Origin: Congzhengia sp045635085
GTDB taxonomy: Bacteria > Bacillota > Clostridia > UBA1381 > UBA9506
Length of the DNA: 64,000 nt
Reading direction: 5' to 3'
Assembly: GCA_045635085.1 (NCBI GenBank)
Contig: JAZRBM010000004.1
Coordinates: 202,147-266,146, forward strand
Below, one piece after another: positions 1 to 8,172 of the stretch. A program made the translations under genes and the position numbers. Numbering within the stretch: position 1 is the first letter of the stretch; the number at the start of each line of letters is the position of its first letter. The notes below the pieces were generated by a model. It saw only the letters and a program-made list of their open reading frames with translations. It did no database searches and was not told the origin of the DNA.

Positions 1-378
1 GAAAAACCTGTAATTATATTTGATGACTTTACAACAGGATTTCATTGGGTAGATTTCGATTTTAAAGTTAAATCTTCTGCAATGAAGATGCTTACACCTA
101 AAAATGACATTTTGTTTAAATACATATACTATGCCATGAGTAGTATTAAGTATGTTCCTACGTCACATTCTCGACATTGGATAAGCATATACTCGCAGTT
201 TGAAATCCCTGTTCCGCCTATTGAAATACAGAAAAAAATTGTAGAATTACTTGAAAAGTATGAAGAACTTACCAACAATATTGTAGAGAAACTTGAAGAA
301 GAAATAGAAACAAGAGAAACACAATATGATTATTACAAAGGAGTTATATTTGATATACCAAATAAGATGATTGATTAA
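1..378 (+). CDS. hsdS: Type I restriction-modification specificity subunit HsdS, C-terminal part
   Basis: The frame is open from base 1, so the gene starts upstream of the window and only about 126 C-terminal residues are seen. The visible part begins in a target recognition domain (VIIFDDFTTGFHWVDFDF, then KSSAMKMLTP). It continues through a second conserved stretch (QFEIPVPPIEIQKKIVELL) into the long helix that separates recognition domains and contacts HsdM. HsdS sets the DNA sequence recognised by both the methylase and the nuclease complex. It stops 16 bases before hsdR, so the two are probably cotranscribed, with hsdM expected to the left. Length and second domain cannot be judged. Confidence 0.9.
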   Translation, partial: EKPVIIFDDFTTGFHWVDFDFKVKSSAMKMLTPKNDILFKYIYYAMSSIKYVPTSHSRHWISIYSQFEIPVPPIEIQKKIVELLEKYEELTNNIVEKLEEEIETRETQYDYYKGVIFDIPNKMID

Positions 379-394
379 AAGAAGGTGAAATAGA

Positions 395-3300
395 ATGAGT
401 TCATATAACATAATACTTTCAACAAGTGATAGTACAGTTGTTGCAGAGTATGAGGCTCAAAAGCAAAGGTCAGATGCTTACCAGAGTGAAGCTGCATTAG
501 AACAAGCATTTATTAAAATGTTGCAGGAACAAGGTTATGAGTATCTTAATATAACCAATGCTGATGATATGGTTGCTAATTTAAGAGTTCAGCTTGAGAA
601 ATTAAATAGCTATAAGTTTACTGATAATGAATGGAATACTTTTTACAATACTAACATTTCTAATGCTAATGAGGGCATTGTTGAAAAGACAAGAAAGATA
701 CAAGAGGATTTTATTCAAGTATTAAAACGTGAGGACGGTACAACAAAGAATATTTATTTGATTGATAAAAAGAATATTCACAACAACTATCTTCAAGTTA
801 TAAATCAGTATGTAGAAGAAGGCGGCAATTATGATAATAGATATGATGTAACTGTCCTTGTTAATGGTTTACCATTGGTTCATATTGAGTTAAAGCGCAG
901 AGGTGTAGCATTAAAAGAAGCATTTAACCAGATTAATAGATACCAAAGAGAAAGTTTTTGGGCTGGTTGTGGTTTGTATGAGTATGTTCAGATTTTCGTA
1001 ATCTCAAATGGTACTCACACAAAATACTATTCAAACACTACAAGAGAAAGTGCAATTAAAGAAGGTATTAAAGCAAGTAAATCATCAAGTAAAAAGACAA
1101 GCAATAGTTTTGAGTTTACTTCATTTTGGGCTGATGCTAATAACAAAGTAATTGCTGACCTTGTTGACTTTACAAAGACTTTCTTTGCAAAGCATACCAT
1201 TCTAAACATTCTCACTCGTTATTGTATTTTTACAAGTGAAGAATTGTTGTTGGTAATGAGGCCTTATCAGATAGTAGCAACAGAAAGAATTATAAATAAA
1301 ATAATAATTTCAACCAACTACAAACAGACAGGAACTATTGATGCAGGTGGTTTTGTTTGGCATACAACAGGAAGTGGTAAAACATTAACTTCATTTAAGA
1401 CAGCCCAGCTTGCCTCAAACATTGATGGTATTGATAAAGTTTTATTTGTAGTAGATAGAAAAGACTTGGACTATCAAACAATAAGAGAATATGATAGATT
1501 TGAAAAAGGTGCTGCTAATGGTAATCGAAGTACGAAGATTTTACAAAAGCAGTTGGAAGATAGTTCATCAAAGATTATAGTAACTACAATTCAGAAATTG
1601 GATGAGTTTGTTAAGAGAAATAGTAATCATCCTGTTTTCCAAAAGCACCTTGTTATCATATTTGATGAGTGTCATCGTAGTCAGTTTGGCGATATGCACG
1701 ATAGAATTATCAAAGAGTTTAAGAATTATCATATATTTGGTTTTACAGGAACACCAATATTTGCAGTTAATTCTTCTAATCGTGGTAATCCTAATATGAG
1801 AACAACTGAACAAGCATTTGGTGATAAACTCCATACCTATACTATTGTTGATGCTATCAATGATGGTAATGTACTACCTTTTAGAATTGATTTTGTTAAT
1901 ACTGTAAATGCAAAAGAAGGTATGACTGATAAGCAAGTTCAGGCAATTAATACAGAAGAAGTTTTAGGCTCACACGAAAGAGTTGAAGAAATAGTTAAAT
2001 ATATTTTGGAACACTTTGACCAAAAGACAAAAAGAAACTCTTTTTACAGTTTGAAAGGTCAAAGGGTTAATGGATTTAACTCTATGTTTGCTGTAAGTTC
2101 AATTCCTATGGCTAAAAAGTATTATTTAGAGTTTAGGAAGCAGGTTGAGGAAATGCATAAGGACTTTACCTTTGCAACTATCTACTCCTTTGCTCCTAAT
2201 GAAACTGATACAGCAGATGGTATTTTAGAGGACGAGAGTTTTGATACAGATAAGTTAGATAAGAGTTCTCGTGAGTTCTTGGACTTTGTTATTGATGAAT
2301 ATAATAAAACCTTTAAGACTAATTTTGATAGTTCAGATAAGGGTTTTCAGGACTACTACAAGGATTTATCAGACAAGGTTAAAAAGAGAGAAATTGACCT
2401 TTTGATTGTTGTAAATATGTTCTTAACAGGTTTTGATGCTACTACATTGAATACATTATGGGTAGATAAAAACTTAAAGCAACATGGACTTATACAGGCA
2501 TTTTCAAGAACAAACAGAATATTAAACTCTGTAAAAACCTTTGGTAATATCGTATGTTTTAGGGATTTGCAGCAAGAAACAGAAGATGCAATCTCATTGT
2601 TTGGAGATAAGGATGCAACAGGTATTGTATTACTTAAATCTTATGATGATTATTACTATGGATATGAAGACGATAATGGAAAACAGCAAATAGGTTATGA
2701 AGAAAGAATTGCACAACTTCTTCAGAAATACCCATTAGGTGAGCAGATTATAGGTGAGCAAAATCAAAAAGAGTTTGTTATTCTATTTGGTAATATTTTA
2801 AGATTGAGAAATATACTCACCTCTTTTGATAGATTTGCAGGTAATGAAATCTTACTCCCTATTGACTTTCAAGATTACACAGGTGTTTACGTTGATATAA
2901 GAGATATATTCACTAAAAAAGGTGTAGAAAAGGACAGCATTAAGGATGATATTGTCTTTGAAATGGAATTAGTTAAACAGATTGAGGTCAATATTGATTA
3001 TATCTTAATGCTTGTTGCTAAATACCATCAGTCAAATTGTAATGATAAGGAAATCCTTGCATCGATTGATAAGGCCATTAAGTCAAGTTTGGAACTTCGT
3101 TCAAAGAAAGAACTTATACATAGTTTTATCAATACTATCAATGCAAATACAGATGTTAATAAGGATTGGTTGAAGTTTGTAAAACAGCAAAAAGAAACTG
3201 ACCTTGATAAACTTATCGTGGATGAAAAATTAAAACCAGAAGAAACAAAGACCTTTATTGAAAATGCTTTTAGGGATGGTGTTGTTAAAACATCTGGAAC

Positions 3301-3421
3301 AGATATTGATAAGTTAATGCCTCCTATTTCTCGTTTTGGTGGTGGTAATCGTGCAGAAACCAAAAAGAATATTGTGGAGAAATTAATGAGTTTCTTTGAG
3401 AAGTATTTTGGTTTGGTATAA
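395..3421 (+). CDS. hsdR: Type I restriction enzyme, R (endonuclease/translocase) subunit
   Basis: A 1008-residue HsdR, near full family length. The N-terminal nuclease domain has the PD-(D/E)xK pattern: Asp in YDVTVLVNG near residue 149 and ELK near 165-167, followed by QxxxY-like NQINRYQ. The SF2 translocase motor follows: Walker A TTGSGKT near 325-331, Walker B DECH near 423-426, FGFTGTP, and in the second RecA lobe MFLTGFDATTLNTLWVDK and QAFSRTNRI. HsdR cuts unmodified foreign DNA after ATP-driven translocation in an HsdR2M2S complex. Start ATG has GAAGG at a suitable distance. The frame is intact, so restriction is probably functional if hsdM and the rest of hsdS are intact. Confidence 0.96.
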   Translation: MSSYNIILSTSDSTVVAEYEAQKQRSDAYQSEAALEQAFIKMLQEQGYEYLNITNADDMVANLRVQLEKLNSYKFTDNEWNTFYNTNISNANEGIVEKTRKIQEDFIQVLKREDGTTKNIYLIDKKNIHNNYLQVINQYVEEGGNYDNRYDVTVLVNGLPLVHIELKRRGVALKEAFNQINRYQRESFWAGCGLYEYVQIFVISNGTHTKYYSNTTRESAIKEGIKASKSSSKKTSNSFEFTSFWADANNKVIADLVDFTKTFFAKHTILNILTRYCIFTSEELLLVMRPYQIVATERIINKIIISTNYKQTGTIDAGGFVWHTTGSGKTLTSFKTAQLASNIDGIDKVLFVVDRKDLDYQTIREYDRFEKGAANGNRSTKILQKQLEDSSSKIIVTTIQKLDEFVKRNSNHPVFQKHLVIIFDECHRSQFGDMHDRIIKEFKNYHIFGFTGTPIFAVNSSNRGNPNMRTTEQAFGDKLHTYTIVDAINDGNVLPFRIDFVNTVNAKEGMTDKQVQAINTEEVLGSHERVEEIVKYILEHFDQKTKRNSFYSLKGQRVNGFNSMFAVSSIPMAKKYYLEFRKQVEEMHKDFTFATIYSFAPNETDTADGILEDESFDTDKLDKSSREFLDFVIDEYNKTFKTNFDSSDKGFQDYYKDLSDKVKKREIDLLIVVNMFLTGFDATTLNTLWVDKNLKQHGLIQAFSRTNRILNSVKTFGNIVCFRDLQQETEDAISLFGDKDATGIVLLKSYDDYYYGYEDDNGKQQIGYEERIAQLLQKYPLGEQIIGEQNQKEFVILFGNILRLRNILTSFDRFAGNEILLPIDFQDYTGVYVDIRDIFTKKGVEKDSIKDDIVFEMELVKQIEVNIDYILMLVAKYHQSNCNDKEILASIDKAIKSSLELRSKKELIHSFINTINANTDVNKDWLKFVKQQKETDLDKLIVDEKLKPEETKTFIENAFRDGVVKTSGTDIDKLMPPISRFGGGNRAETKKNIVEKLMSFFEKYFGLV

Positions 3422-3432
3422 GGAAGGATACT

Positions 3433-3618
3433 ATGTGGTATAAGTGTAAAAAGTGTGGTTTTATCTTTACAAGAACAGAAGAGCCTGACCTATGTGTAGA
3501 TTGTGGTGCGGAATATTCACTTATTCCGCCCACACAAGAAGAGATAGAATTACATAAAAAGAAATTAGAAGAAGTTAGAAAAGAAGATTGGAAAGATTAT
3601 CAGCAATACAAAGGATGA
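3433..3618 (+). CDS. Small rubredoxin-like / zinc-ribbon protein
   Basis: A 61-residue protein with two CxxC knuckles (YKCKKCGF near residue 4 and DLCVDCGAEY near residue 26), the spacing of a rubredoxin-like zinc ribbon, followed by a charged helical tail rich in Glu and Lys. It probably binds one zinc or iron atom; partners are unknown. It starts 11 bases after hsdR with a GGAAGG ribosome site, so it is likely the next gene of the same transcript. No enzymatic domain is visible; a role in restriction is not implied by sequence. Confidence 0.7.
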   Translation: MWYKCKKCGFIFTRTEEPDLCVDCGAEYSLIPPTQEEIELHKKKLEEVRKEDWKDYQQYKG

Positions 3619-3624
3619 TATTAT

Positions 3625-4224
3625 ATGACTATTAAATGCCCTAAATGTGGTGGAAAAAGTATTGCAAGATATTTGTATGGGTTACCACATTTTGATGAAA
3701 AATTAGAAAAAGAATTAGAAACAGGAAAGATTGTATTGGGTGGTTGTATGGTTACTGACTTTGACCCTAAATACAAATGTAATGACTGTAGAAAAGATTT
3801 TGGTTTTCCAGCAAAGAGGTTATATAAAAATAAGTTCGTTGATTTTATAAATGAAACGTATTATGTTGAGTTTTCAATTGGTGGATACTTTGGTGGATAT
3901 AATAGAACTATTATTCAACGAGAAAATGGTAAAATTAAAATGGTTTCAACTCATTTTATGGATGAGGAAATAAAAGAAATATCAGAAGAAGATTTTAAGA
4001 AACTTTTGACTGCTTTATATGAGAAAGCATACATATTAGAGTGGAAAACCAAATATGTTAATGAAAATGTTCTTGATGGTACTCAATGGGAATTGAAAAC
4101 AAAAGTCAAGGATATAAGGGCAAGAAATATATATGGTAGTAATGATTTTCCACCTAACTTTAAAATTGTAGAAAAATTATTTGAAAAGTATTACTTACCA
4201 AGTTTTTCAGAATACTATAAGTGA
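3625..4224 (+). CDS. Zinc-ribbon protein of unknown function
   Basis: A 199-residue soluble protein beginning with a split zinc ribbon: CPKCGGK at residues 5-11 and CNDCRKDFG near residue 52, with LYGLPHFDEKLEKELETGK between them. Similar N-termini are common in uncharacterised clostridial proteins, but I know of no function. The rest is a mixed alpha/beta domain with a Gly/Tyr-rich strand pair (GGYFGGYN). It starts six bases after the preceding zinc-ribbon gene and belongs to the hsdR transcript. DNA or RNA binding through the ribbon is only a guess. Confidence 0.65.
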   Translation: MTIKCPKCGGKSIARYLYGLPHFDEKLEKELETGKIVLGGCMVTDFDPKYKCNDCRKDFGFPAKRLYKNKFVDFINETYYVEFSIGGYFGGYNRTIIQRENGKIKMVSTHFMDEEIKEISEEDFKKLLTALYEKAYILEWKTKYVNENVLDGTQWELKTKVKDIRARNIYGSNDFPPNFKIVEKLFEKYYLPSFSEYYK

Positions 4225-4296
4225 TAAAGGGAGATTTATGATTGTTTTCTGAAAATAAAGGTGCTTGTTTAAGATGATTTGAAAGGAGGCATATAA

Positions 4297-5805
4297 ATGG
4301 AAAAACAATATATTTGTATTGATTTGAAAAGTTTTTATGCCTCCGTTGAATGTGTGGAATTAGGGTTAGACCCTCTGAATACAAACCTTGTCGTTGCAGA
4401 TGTAGAACATACTGAAAAAACAATATGTTTGGCAGTTTCTCCTGCTTTAAAAGGGTTTGGAGTGTCAGGGCGACCTCGTTTATTTGAAGTTATTCAAAAG
4501 GTTAAGGATATAAATTATTCTCGTAGGTATAAAGCACCAAATAGGACTTTTAGAAATAAATCATATTTAGCATCAGAGTTAGAAAACGATAATTCTTTGG
4601 AATTAGATTATATCGTTGCAAGACCTCAAATGGCATTGTATGAACAATATAGTACAAGAATAGTAGATATTTATTTAAGATATGTTTCAATTGATGATAT
4701 ACTTGTATATTCCATTGACGAGGTATTTATAGACTGTACCTCCTACCTCAATACCTATAAAATGACAGCTCACGAATTGGCAATCAAAATGATTAAAGAA
4801 GTTGTAAAGGAAACAGGAATAACTGCTACTGCTGGTATTGGAACAAATATGTTTTTAGCGAAGGTTGCTATGGATATATGGGCAAAGAAAATGCCTGCAG
4901 ATGCAGATGGGGTTAGAATAGCAGAATTAGATGAAATAAGTTATAGAGAAAAATTGTGGACACACAAGCCTTTATCTGACTTTTGGCAGATAGGAGCAAA
5001 AACTCAACAGAAGTTAGAAAAAGTAGGACTTTATACTATGGGTGACATAGCAAATTACTCTATGACACAATATGGTATAGATAGATTATATAAGGTGTTT
5101 GGAGTTAATGCAGAGTTCGTAATAGACCACAGTTGGGGTTGGGAGCCTTGCACCATAGAACAAGCAAAATCATATGTACCTGAAAGTAGTTCAAGAAGTC
5201 AAGGTCAAGTTCTGACAAGACCTTATAACTATGATGAAACGAAAATTATTATAAGAGAAATGACAGAATTATTGGTATTAGATTTGGTTGAAAAACGACT
5301 TTTAACGGACCAAGTTGTCTTGCATATAGGTTATGATATAGAAAACCTTACACGACCTGAAATAAGGGCAAAATATAATGGAGAAATCAAATATGACCAT
5401 TATAATAGACCTGTTCCAAAACCTGTCAGAGGTACAGGTAATTTAGAGAAAAAGACTTCCTCCACCTCCCTTATTACTGATTGTGTATTAGAAGTATATG
5501 ACAGAATTATCAATAAGGATTTGTTAGTAAGAAGATTAAGCATTGCAGCAGGTAAGCTCATTCGTGAGTGTGATTATGTAGAGAAGCCAGAATACAGACA
5601 ATTAGAGTTGTTTGTAGATAATGAAGAAGTTGAAAGACAAAAAGAAGAACAAGAAAAAAAGTTGAAAAGAGAAAGAAAATTGCAGTTAGCAACTTTGGAG
5701 ATAAAAGAAAGATTTGGTAAGAATGCAATTCTGAAAGGAACTAATCTTCAAGAATGTGGTACAACTATTGAGAGAAACAAGCAAATTGGTGGTCATAAAG
5801 CATAG
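4297..5805 (+). CDS. Y-family DNA polymerase, UvrX/UmuC type
   Basis: A 502-residue error-prone, lesion-bypassing DNA polymerase. Catalytic motifs are intact: CIDLKSFYASVE with the metal-binding Asp at residue 9 and SIDEVFID with Asp141-Glu142. The helix-hairpin-helix region (TATAGIGTNMFLAKVAMD) and little-finger domain follow. The C-terminus is a long charged helix. The start ATG at 4297 follows AAAGGAGG. It belongs to the UvrX/YqjW group often carried by plasmids, ICEs and prophages of Firmicutes, usually with a YolD-like gene next to it, as here (16-base gap). Probably helps the element survive DNA damage or single-stranded transfer. I saw no SOS box upstream by eye. Confidence 0.92.
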   Translation: MEKQYICIDLKSFYASVECVELGLDPLNTNLVVADVEHTEKTICLAVSPALKGFGVSGRPRLFEVIQKVKDINYSRRYKAPNRTFRNKSYLASELENDNSLELDYIVARPQMALYEQYSTRIVDIYLRYVSIDDILVYSIDEVFIDCTSYLNTYKMTAHELAIKMIKEVVKETGITATAGIGTNMFLAKVAMDIWAKKMPADADGVRIAELDEISYREKLWTHKPLSDFWQIGAKTQQKLEKVGLYTMGDIANYSMTQYGIDRLYKVFGVNAEFVIDHSWGWEPCTIEQAKSYVPESSSRSQGQVLTRPYNYDETKIIIREMTELLVLDLVEKRLLTDQVVLHIGYDIENLTRPEIRAKYNGEIKYDHYNRPVPKPVRGTGNLEKKTSSTSLITDCVLEVYDRIINKDLLVRRLSIAAGKLIRECDYVEKPEYRQLELFVDNEEVERQKEEQEKKLKRERKLQLATLEIKERFGKNAILKGTNLQECGTTIERNKQIGGHKA

Positions 5806-5820
5806 AAAGGTGGGTTGATT

Positions 5821-6255
5821 ATGGTGAATGGTGATTTTCCTTATAAGCATATATTGAATGAAGAACATAGAAAATCTGCTAAACATCAACCTCTTCCTAC
5901 TTCTTCTCGTGCGGCACAGTTTTCACCTTTTGCGGCTCTTGTTGGTTATGATGAAATGGTTATGGAAACAGCAAGGAGAACAGAAAAAAGGGTTGAATTA
6001 GATGAGTATGATATTGAAGAATTAAATAGAAAAATCAATATGATACAAGACCACATGTATGATGATATAGAAGTTAAGATAAAATATTTTGTGTCTGATG
6101 AACGTAAAGAAGGCGGCAAATATATTGAAGTTGTGGGTATAGTTGAAAAGATTAGAGATTATGAAAAAGATATTATTTTAGATGGAGAAAGAATAATCCC
6201 TATTCGTGAAATTGTTGAAATTGAGAGTATTTTATTCAACTGTATAGAGGAATAA
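5821..6255 (+). CDS. YolD-like protein
   Basis: A 145-residue YolD-like protein. The N-terminal signature is clear (RAAQFSPFAALVGYDEM near residues 38-54, preceded by HQPLPTSS), then a coiled-coil stretch and a C-terminal small beta domain (EVVGIVEKI and IIPIREIVEIE) typical of the family. YolD-like genes lie beside Y-family polymerases in Bacillus and Clostridia mobile DNA; the biochemical role is not established. The ATG at 5821 is preferred over the TTG six bases upstream, since the AGGTGG sits 7-8 bases before it. Confidence 0.85.
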   Translation: MVNGDFPYKHILNEEHRKSAKHQPLPTSSRAAQFSPFAALVGYDEMVMETARRTEKRVELDEYDIEELNRKINMIQDHMYDDIEVKIKYFVSDERKEGGKYIEVVGIVEKIRDYEKDIILDGERIIPIREIVEIESILFNCIEE

Positions 6256-6290
6256 AAATAGTATAAAAAAAGTTTATATAAAAGAAATAC

Positions 6291-6329
6291 GGTGTTTTCT
6301 TTGTAGTATCAAGGAAAACACCATTTTTT
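6291..6329 (+). terminator. Intrinsic terminator after the polymerase-yolD genes
   Basis: GGTGTTTTC pairs with GAAAACACC across a 14-base gap and is followed by ATTTTTTA. It closes the hsdR-polymerase-yolD block. Confidence 0.7.
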
Positions 6330-6362
6330 AGTATAGAGACATATAACAATCAAAAAGACATG

Positions 6363-6424
6363 TGGACAAATATAAAAAGCAATTAGTATAAATCAATGGG
6401 ACTTATATTTAATTTTAGATAGAA
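6363..6424 (+). promoter_or_regulatory. Element promoter P1 (looser member of the TGGACA family)
   Basis: TGGACA at 6363-6368 is followed by TGGGAC at 6397, TTATATTTAATTTTAG and ATAGAA, about 32 bases before the ATG at 6456. The second box and spacer resemble the better examples upstream of 8173, 22665, 26311 and 29289, but the two boxes are about 34 bases apart instead of 20. Confidence 0.5.
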
Positions 6425-6455
6425 AACAAAAAATATAAGTTTAGGAGTGATTGTT

Positions 6456-6944
6456 ATGTTTAATTATAAGATTGTTGGTATGCAGAAGATAGGAAATAAA
6501 AATATTTATACTTTACAGGCATTGAACTATACTGTAAATAATAAAATGGTTGGTACAGCAGAATTAAAAGAATTAGCATTGAAAGACCAGATTTCAAATG
6601 CTCTTTGGAAAAGTAAATTAGTTGAAATCCCTGACAGATTGGATGCACTCGTTAAATTGCAAGGAGCATTAGGTGGAGTAGACAGAGTTAAAGCAGAGAT
6701 TACTAATATTTCAAAGGATAAACAGAGAAGACATATTAAGTTTTATAATATGAATGATTGGGATATTACATATGATATTTGGTGTGTTCTTTCTTCTATC
6801 TGTGATTATTCTGAAAGAACAGGTTTGATAGTTTCTGGTTGTGGTATGGATATGGTGCAATATGTAATTCAGCATTTAAGAGATATAGCAAAAAAGAATG
6901 GTCTTGTATTAAATATAAATTGCTATGATAGTATAGAGAATTAG
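6456..6944 (+). CDS. Hypothetical protein (162 aa)
   Basis: I do not recognise this protein. It is soluble, mixed alpha/beta, with no signal peptide or membrane segment. A C-terminal stretch with hydrophobic strand and Gly pattern (GLIVSGCGMDMVQYVIQHL) suggests a small globular fold. Start ATG at 6456 has AGGAG eight bases upstream; an in-frame GTG at 6447 overlaps the ribosome site and is unlikely. First gene after promoter P1. Confidence 0.6.
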   Translation: MFNYKIVGMQKIGNKNIYTLQALNYTVNNKMVGTAELKELALKDQISNALWKSKLVEIPDRLDALVKLQGALGGVDRVKAEITNISKDKQRRHIKFYNMNDWDITYDIWCVLSSICDYSERTGLIVSGCGMDMVQYVIQHLRDIAKKNGLVLNINCYDSIEN

Positions 6945-6951
6945 TATATAT

Positions 6952-6971
6952 AGGGAGGACTACCTCCTCCC
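6952..6971 (+). terminator. Hairpin between two hypothetical genes
   Basis: AGGGAGGA and TCCTCCCT pair across CTACC, directly after the stop codon. There is no clear T-run, so it may be an attenuator or RNA-processing hairpin rather than a full terminator. Confidence 0.45.
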
Positions 6972-7024
6972 TCACTTTTAAGAGAGAAAAAGAATTAGTA
7001 TATAAAGTATAGGGGTTGATTATT

Positions 7025-7561
7025 ATGTTGACTTTTTCAGTTAACAAAACAATAGATATGGATACAAAGGCTCGTCAGTTAGCAGATTTAATAAACAGTA
7101 TAAATAAGTATAATGCTGAATATGTTGCAGATGCCTATTTTTCCTTAATTGATAGTGATGCTTTTTTAGATTTAGATAACTATGCTTACACTTGTAAAAA
7201 GCATTATTTAGATAAACAAAACAAATCAAAAGTAAGTTCTATAATTTCTTCAGAAGATGCTGCAAATGGGTATAGAGGTGTCATTGCAGAAGAATTAACA
7301 GATGATTTTGATTATATTGCTGATTGTGAAAGATTAGTTGATATGGAGGAAAAAGTTGAGGACTTTAAAAAATTAAGATGGTATGTAATCATAAATGTGG
7401 GTGTTGATTTATATAGAATGTTATTTTTAACCTGTGAGGGAGATATTGAAGCAACAAGAAAGTTCAAGTACTACGTGAATAAACTTGCTTTGGAAGAGTA
7501 TTTTAGAGACTTGTTATCTGATATAAGAATATTAGGTGTATTAAAAAGAGAATTAAAGTAA
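7025..7561 (+). CDS. Hypothetical protein (178 aa)
   Basis: Unrecognised, predominantly helical acidic protein without signal peptide or membrane segments. Segments such as VEDFKKLRWYVIINVGVDLY and a C-terminal helix ending in LGVLKRELK suggest a helical bundle. ATG at 7025 lies nine bases after AGGGG, the arrangement used by many genes of this element; the in-frame TTG at 7016 is therefore rejected as the start. Confidence 0.6.
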   Translation: MLTFSVNKTIDMDTKARQLADLINSINKYNAEYVADAYFSLIDSDAFLDLDNYAYTCKKHYLDKQNKSKVSSIISSEDAANGYRGVIAEELTDDFDYIADCERLVDMEEKVEDFKKLRWYVIINVGVDLYRMLFLTCEGDIEATRKFKYYVNKLALEEYFRDLLSDIRILGVLKRELK

Positions 7562-7565
7562 AATA

Positions 7566-7595
7566 CTTGAGTTTTCAGTAAAAGTACGGTAAGCT
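7566..7595 (+). promoter_or_regulatory. Second-family promoter-like motif (CTTGA..TACGGTAA)
   Basis: CTTGAG at 7566 and TACGGTAA at 7585, in the gap before the DUF4314 gene. The same layout (CTTGACTT, 12 bases, TACGG, -10-like hexamer) occurs at 25687, 32490 and 33425. The -10 candidate here is TAAGCT, which is weak, and the spacing is one base shorter. Confidence 0.4.
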
Positions 7596-7628
7596 GATGA
7601 TGACTTTTGCAGAAAGGAGTTGTCAGTA

Positions 7629-7847
7629 ATGGGCTATACGAAAGTTGAAACATTAAGACAGATTTATCCGTCAGGAACAAGGTTGAAACTAATTCATATG
7701 GAAGATTGTCAGTCAGTTCCAGATGGTATGACAGGTACAGTTGATTATGTGGATGATGCGGGAAATGTACATATGAAATGGGATAATGGTAGGACATTGG
7801 CCTTTATTCCTGAAATAGATAAGGCAATAAAAATAACAGAAGATTAA
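7629..7847 (+). CDS. DUF4314 family protein
   Basis: A 72-residue protein matching the DUF4314 pattern as I remember it: YPSGTRLKLIHMED, then VPDGMTGTVDYVDDAGNVH, then MKWDNGRTLAFIPEID. It is a small SH3-like beta barrel. The family is common in integrative elements and plasmids of Firmicutes, often near conjugation genes; no molecular function is established. Start ATG at 7629 follows AAAGGAG with nine bases between; the upstream TTG is rejected. Confidence 0.8.
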   Translation: MGYTKVETLRQIYPSGTRLKLIHMEDCQSVPDGMTGTVDYVDDAGNVHMKWDNGRTLAFIPEIDKAIKITED

Positions 7848-7861
7848 ATAATCATTTGTAG

Positions 7862-7902
7862 AAACCCTTTGAAACGAAAATATTTCAAAGGGTTTTATTT
7901 TT
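7862..7902 (+). terminator. Intrinsic terminator after DUF4314 gene
   Basis: AAACCCTTTGAAA pairs with TTTCAAAGGGTTT, followed by TATTTTTTT. Strong and well placed, 14 bases after the stop codon. Confidence 0.85.
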
Positions 7903-7929
7903 TTATATTCTACAGTTATAAAAAATCTA

Positions 7930-7978
7930 TGGACAAATGTAAATAGATTTGAAGACTTATATTTATATTAAGTATAAA
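7930..7978 (+). promoter_or_regulatory. Element promoter P2 with upstream TGGACA box
   Basis: TGGACA at 7930 and a diverged copy (TGAAGA) at 7950, exactly 20 bases apart; 17 bases after the second lies the -10 TATAAA at 7973. The spacer ends in ATTAAG as in P4 and P6. The box is embedded in an imperfect palindrome (ATCTAT...ATAGAT) shared with the site at 11502. The leader to the adhesin ATG is about 190 bases, and contains a further TGGACA at 8037 and AGACAGTTTAG near 8078, so a second start point closer to the gene is possible. Confidence 0.6.
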
Positions 7979-8172
7979 TGATAAAAGACATAATTCTTTA
8001 TTTTGTTTATAATTACACTATTTTGCAATTTTTGATGTGGACATAAAAAGGTCAGTTGGCATGCAAAAAAAGGTATTAGACAGTTTAGAAAAAATACAAA
8101 CATATTTTTTTATATTGTTTAGGAAGATAAAAGTTTACTTAAAATTATTTATTTATGAAAGGGGTTTTTATA

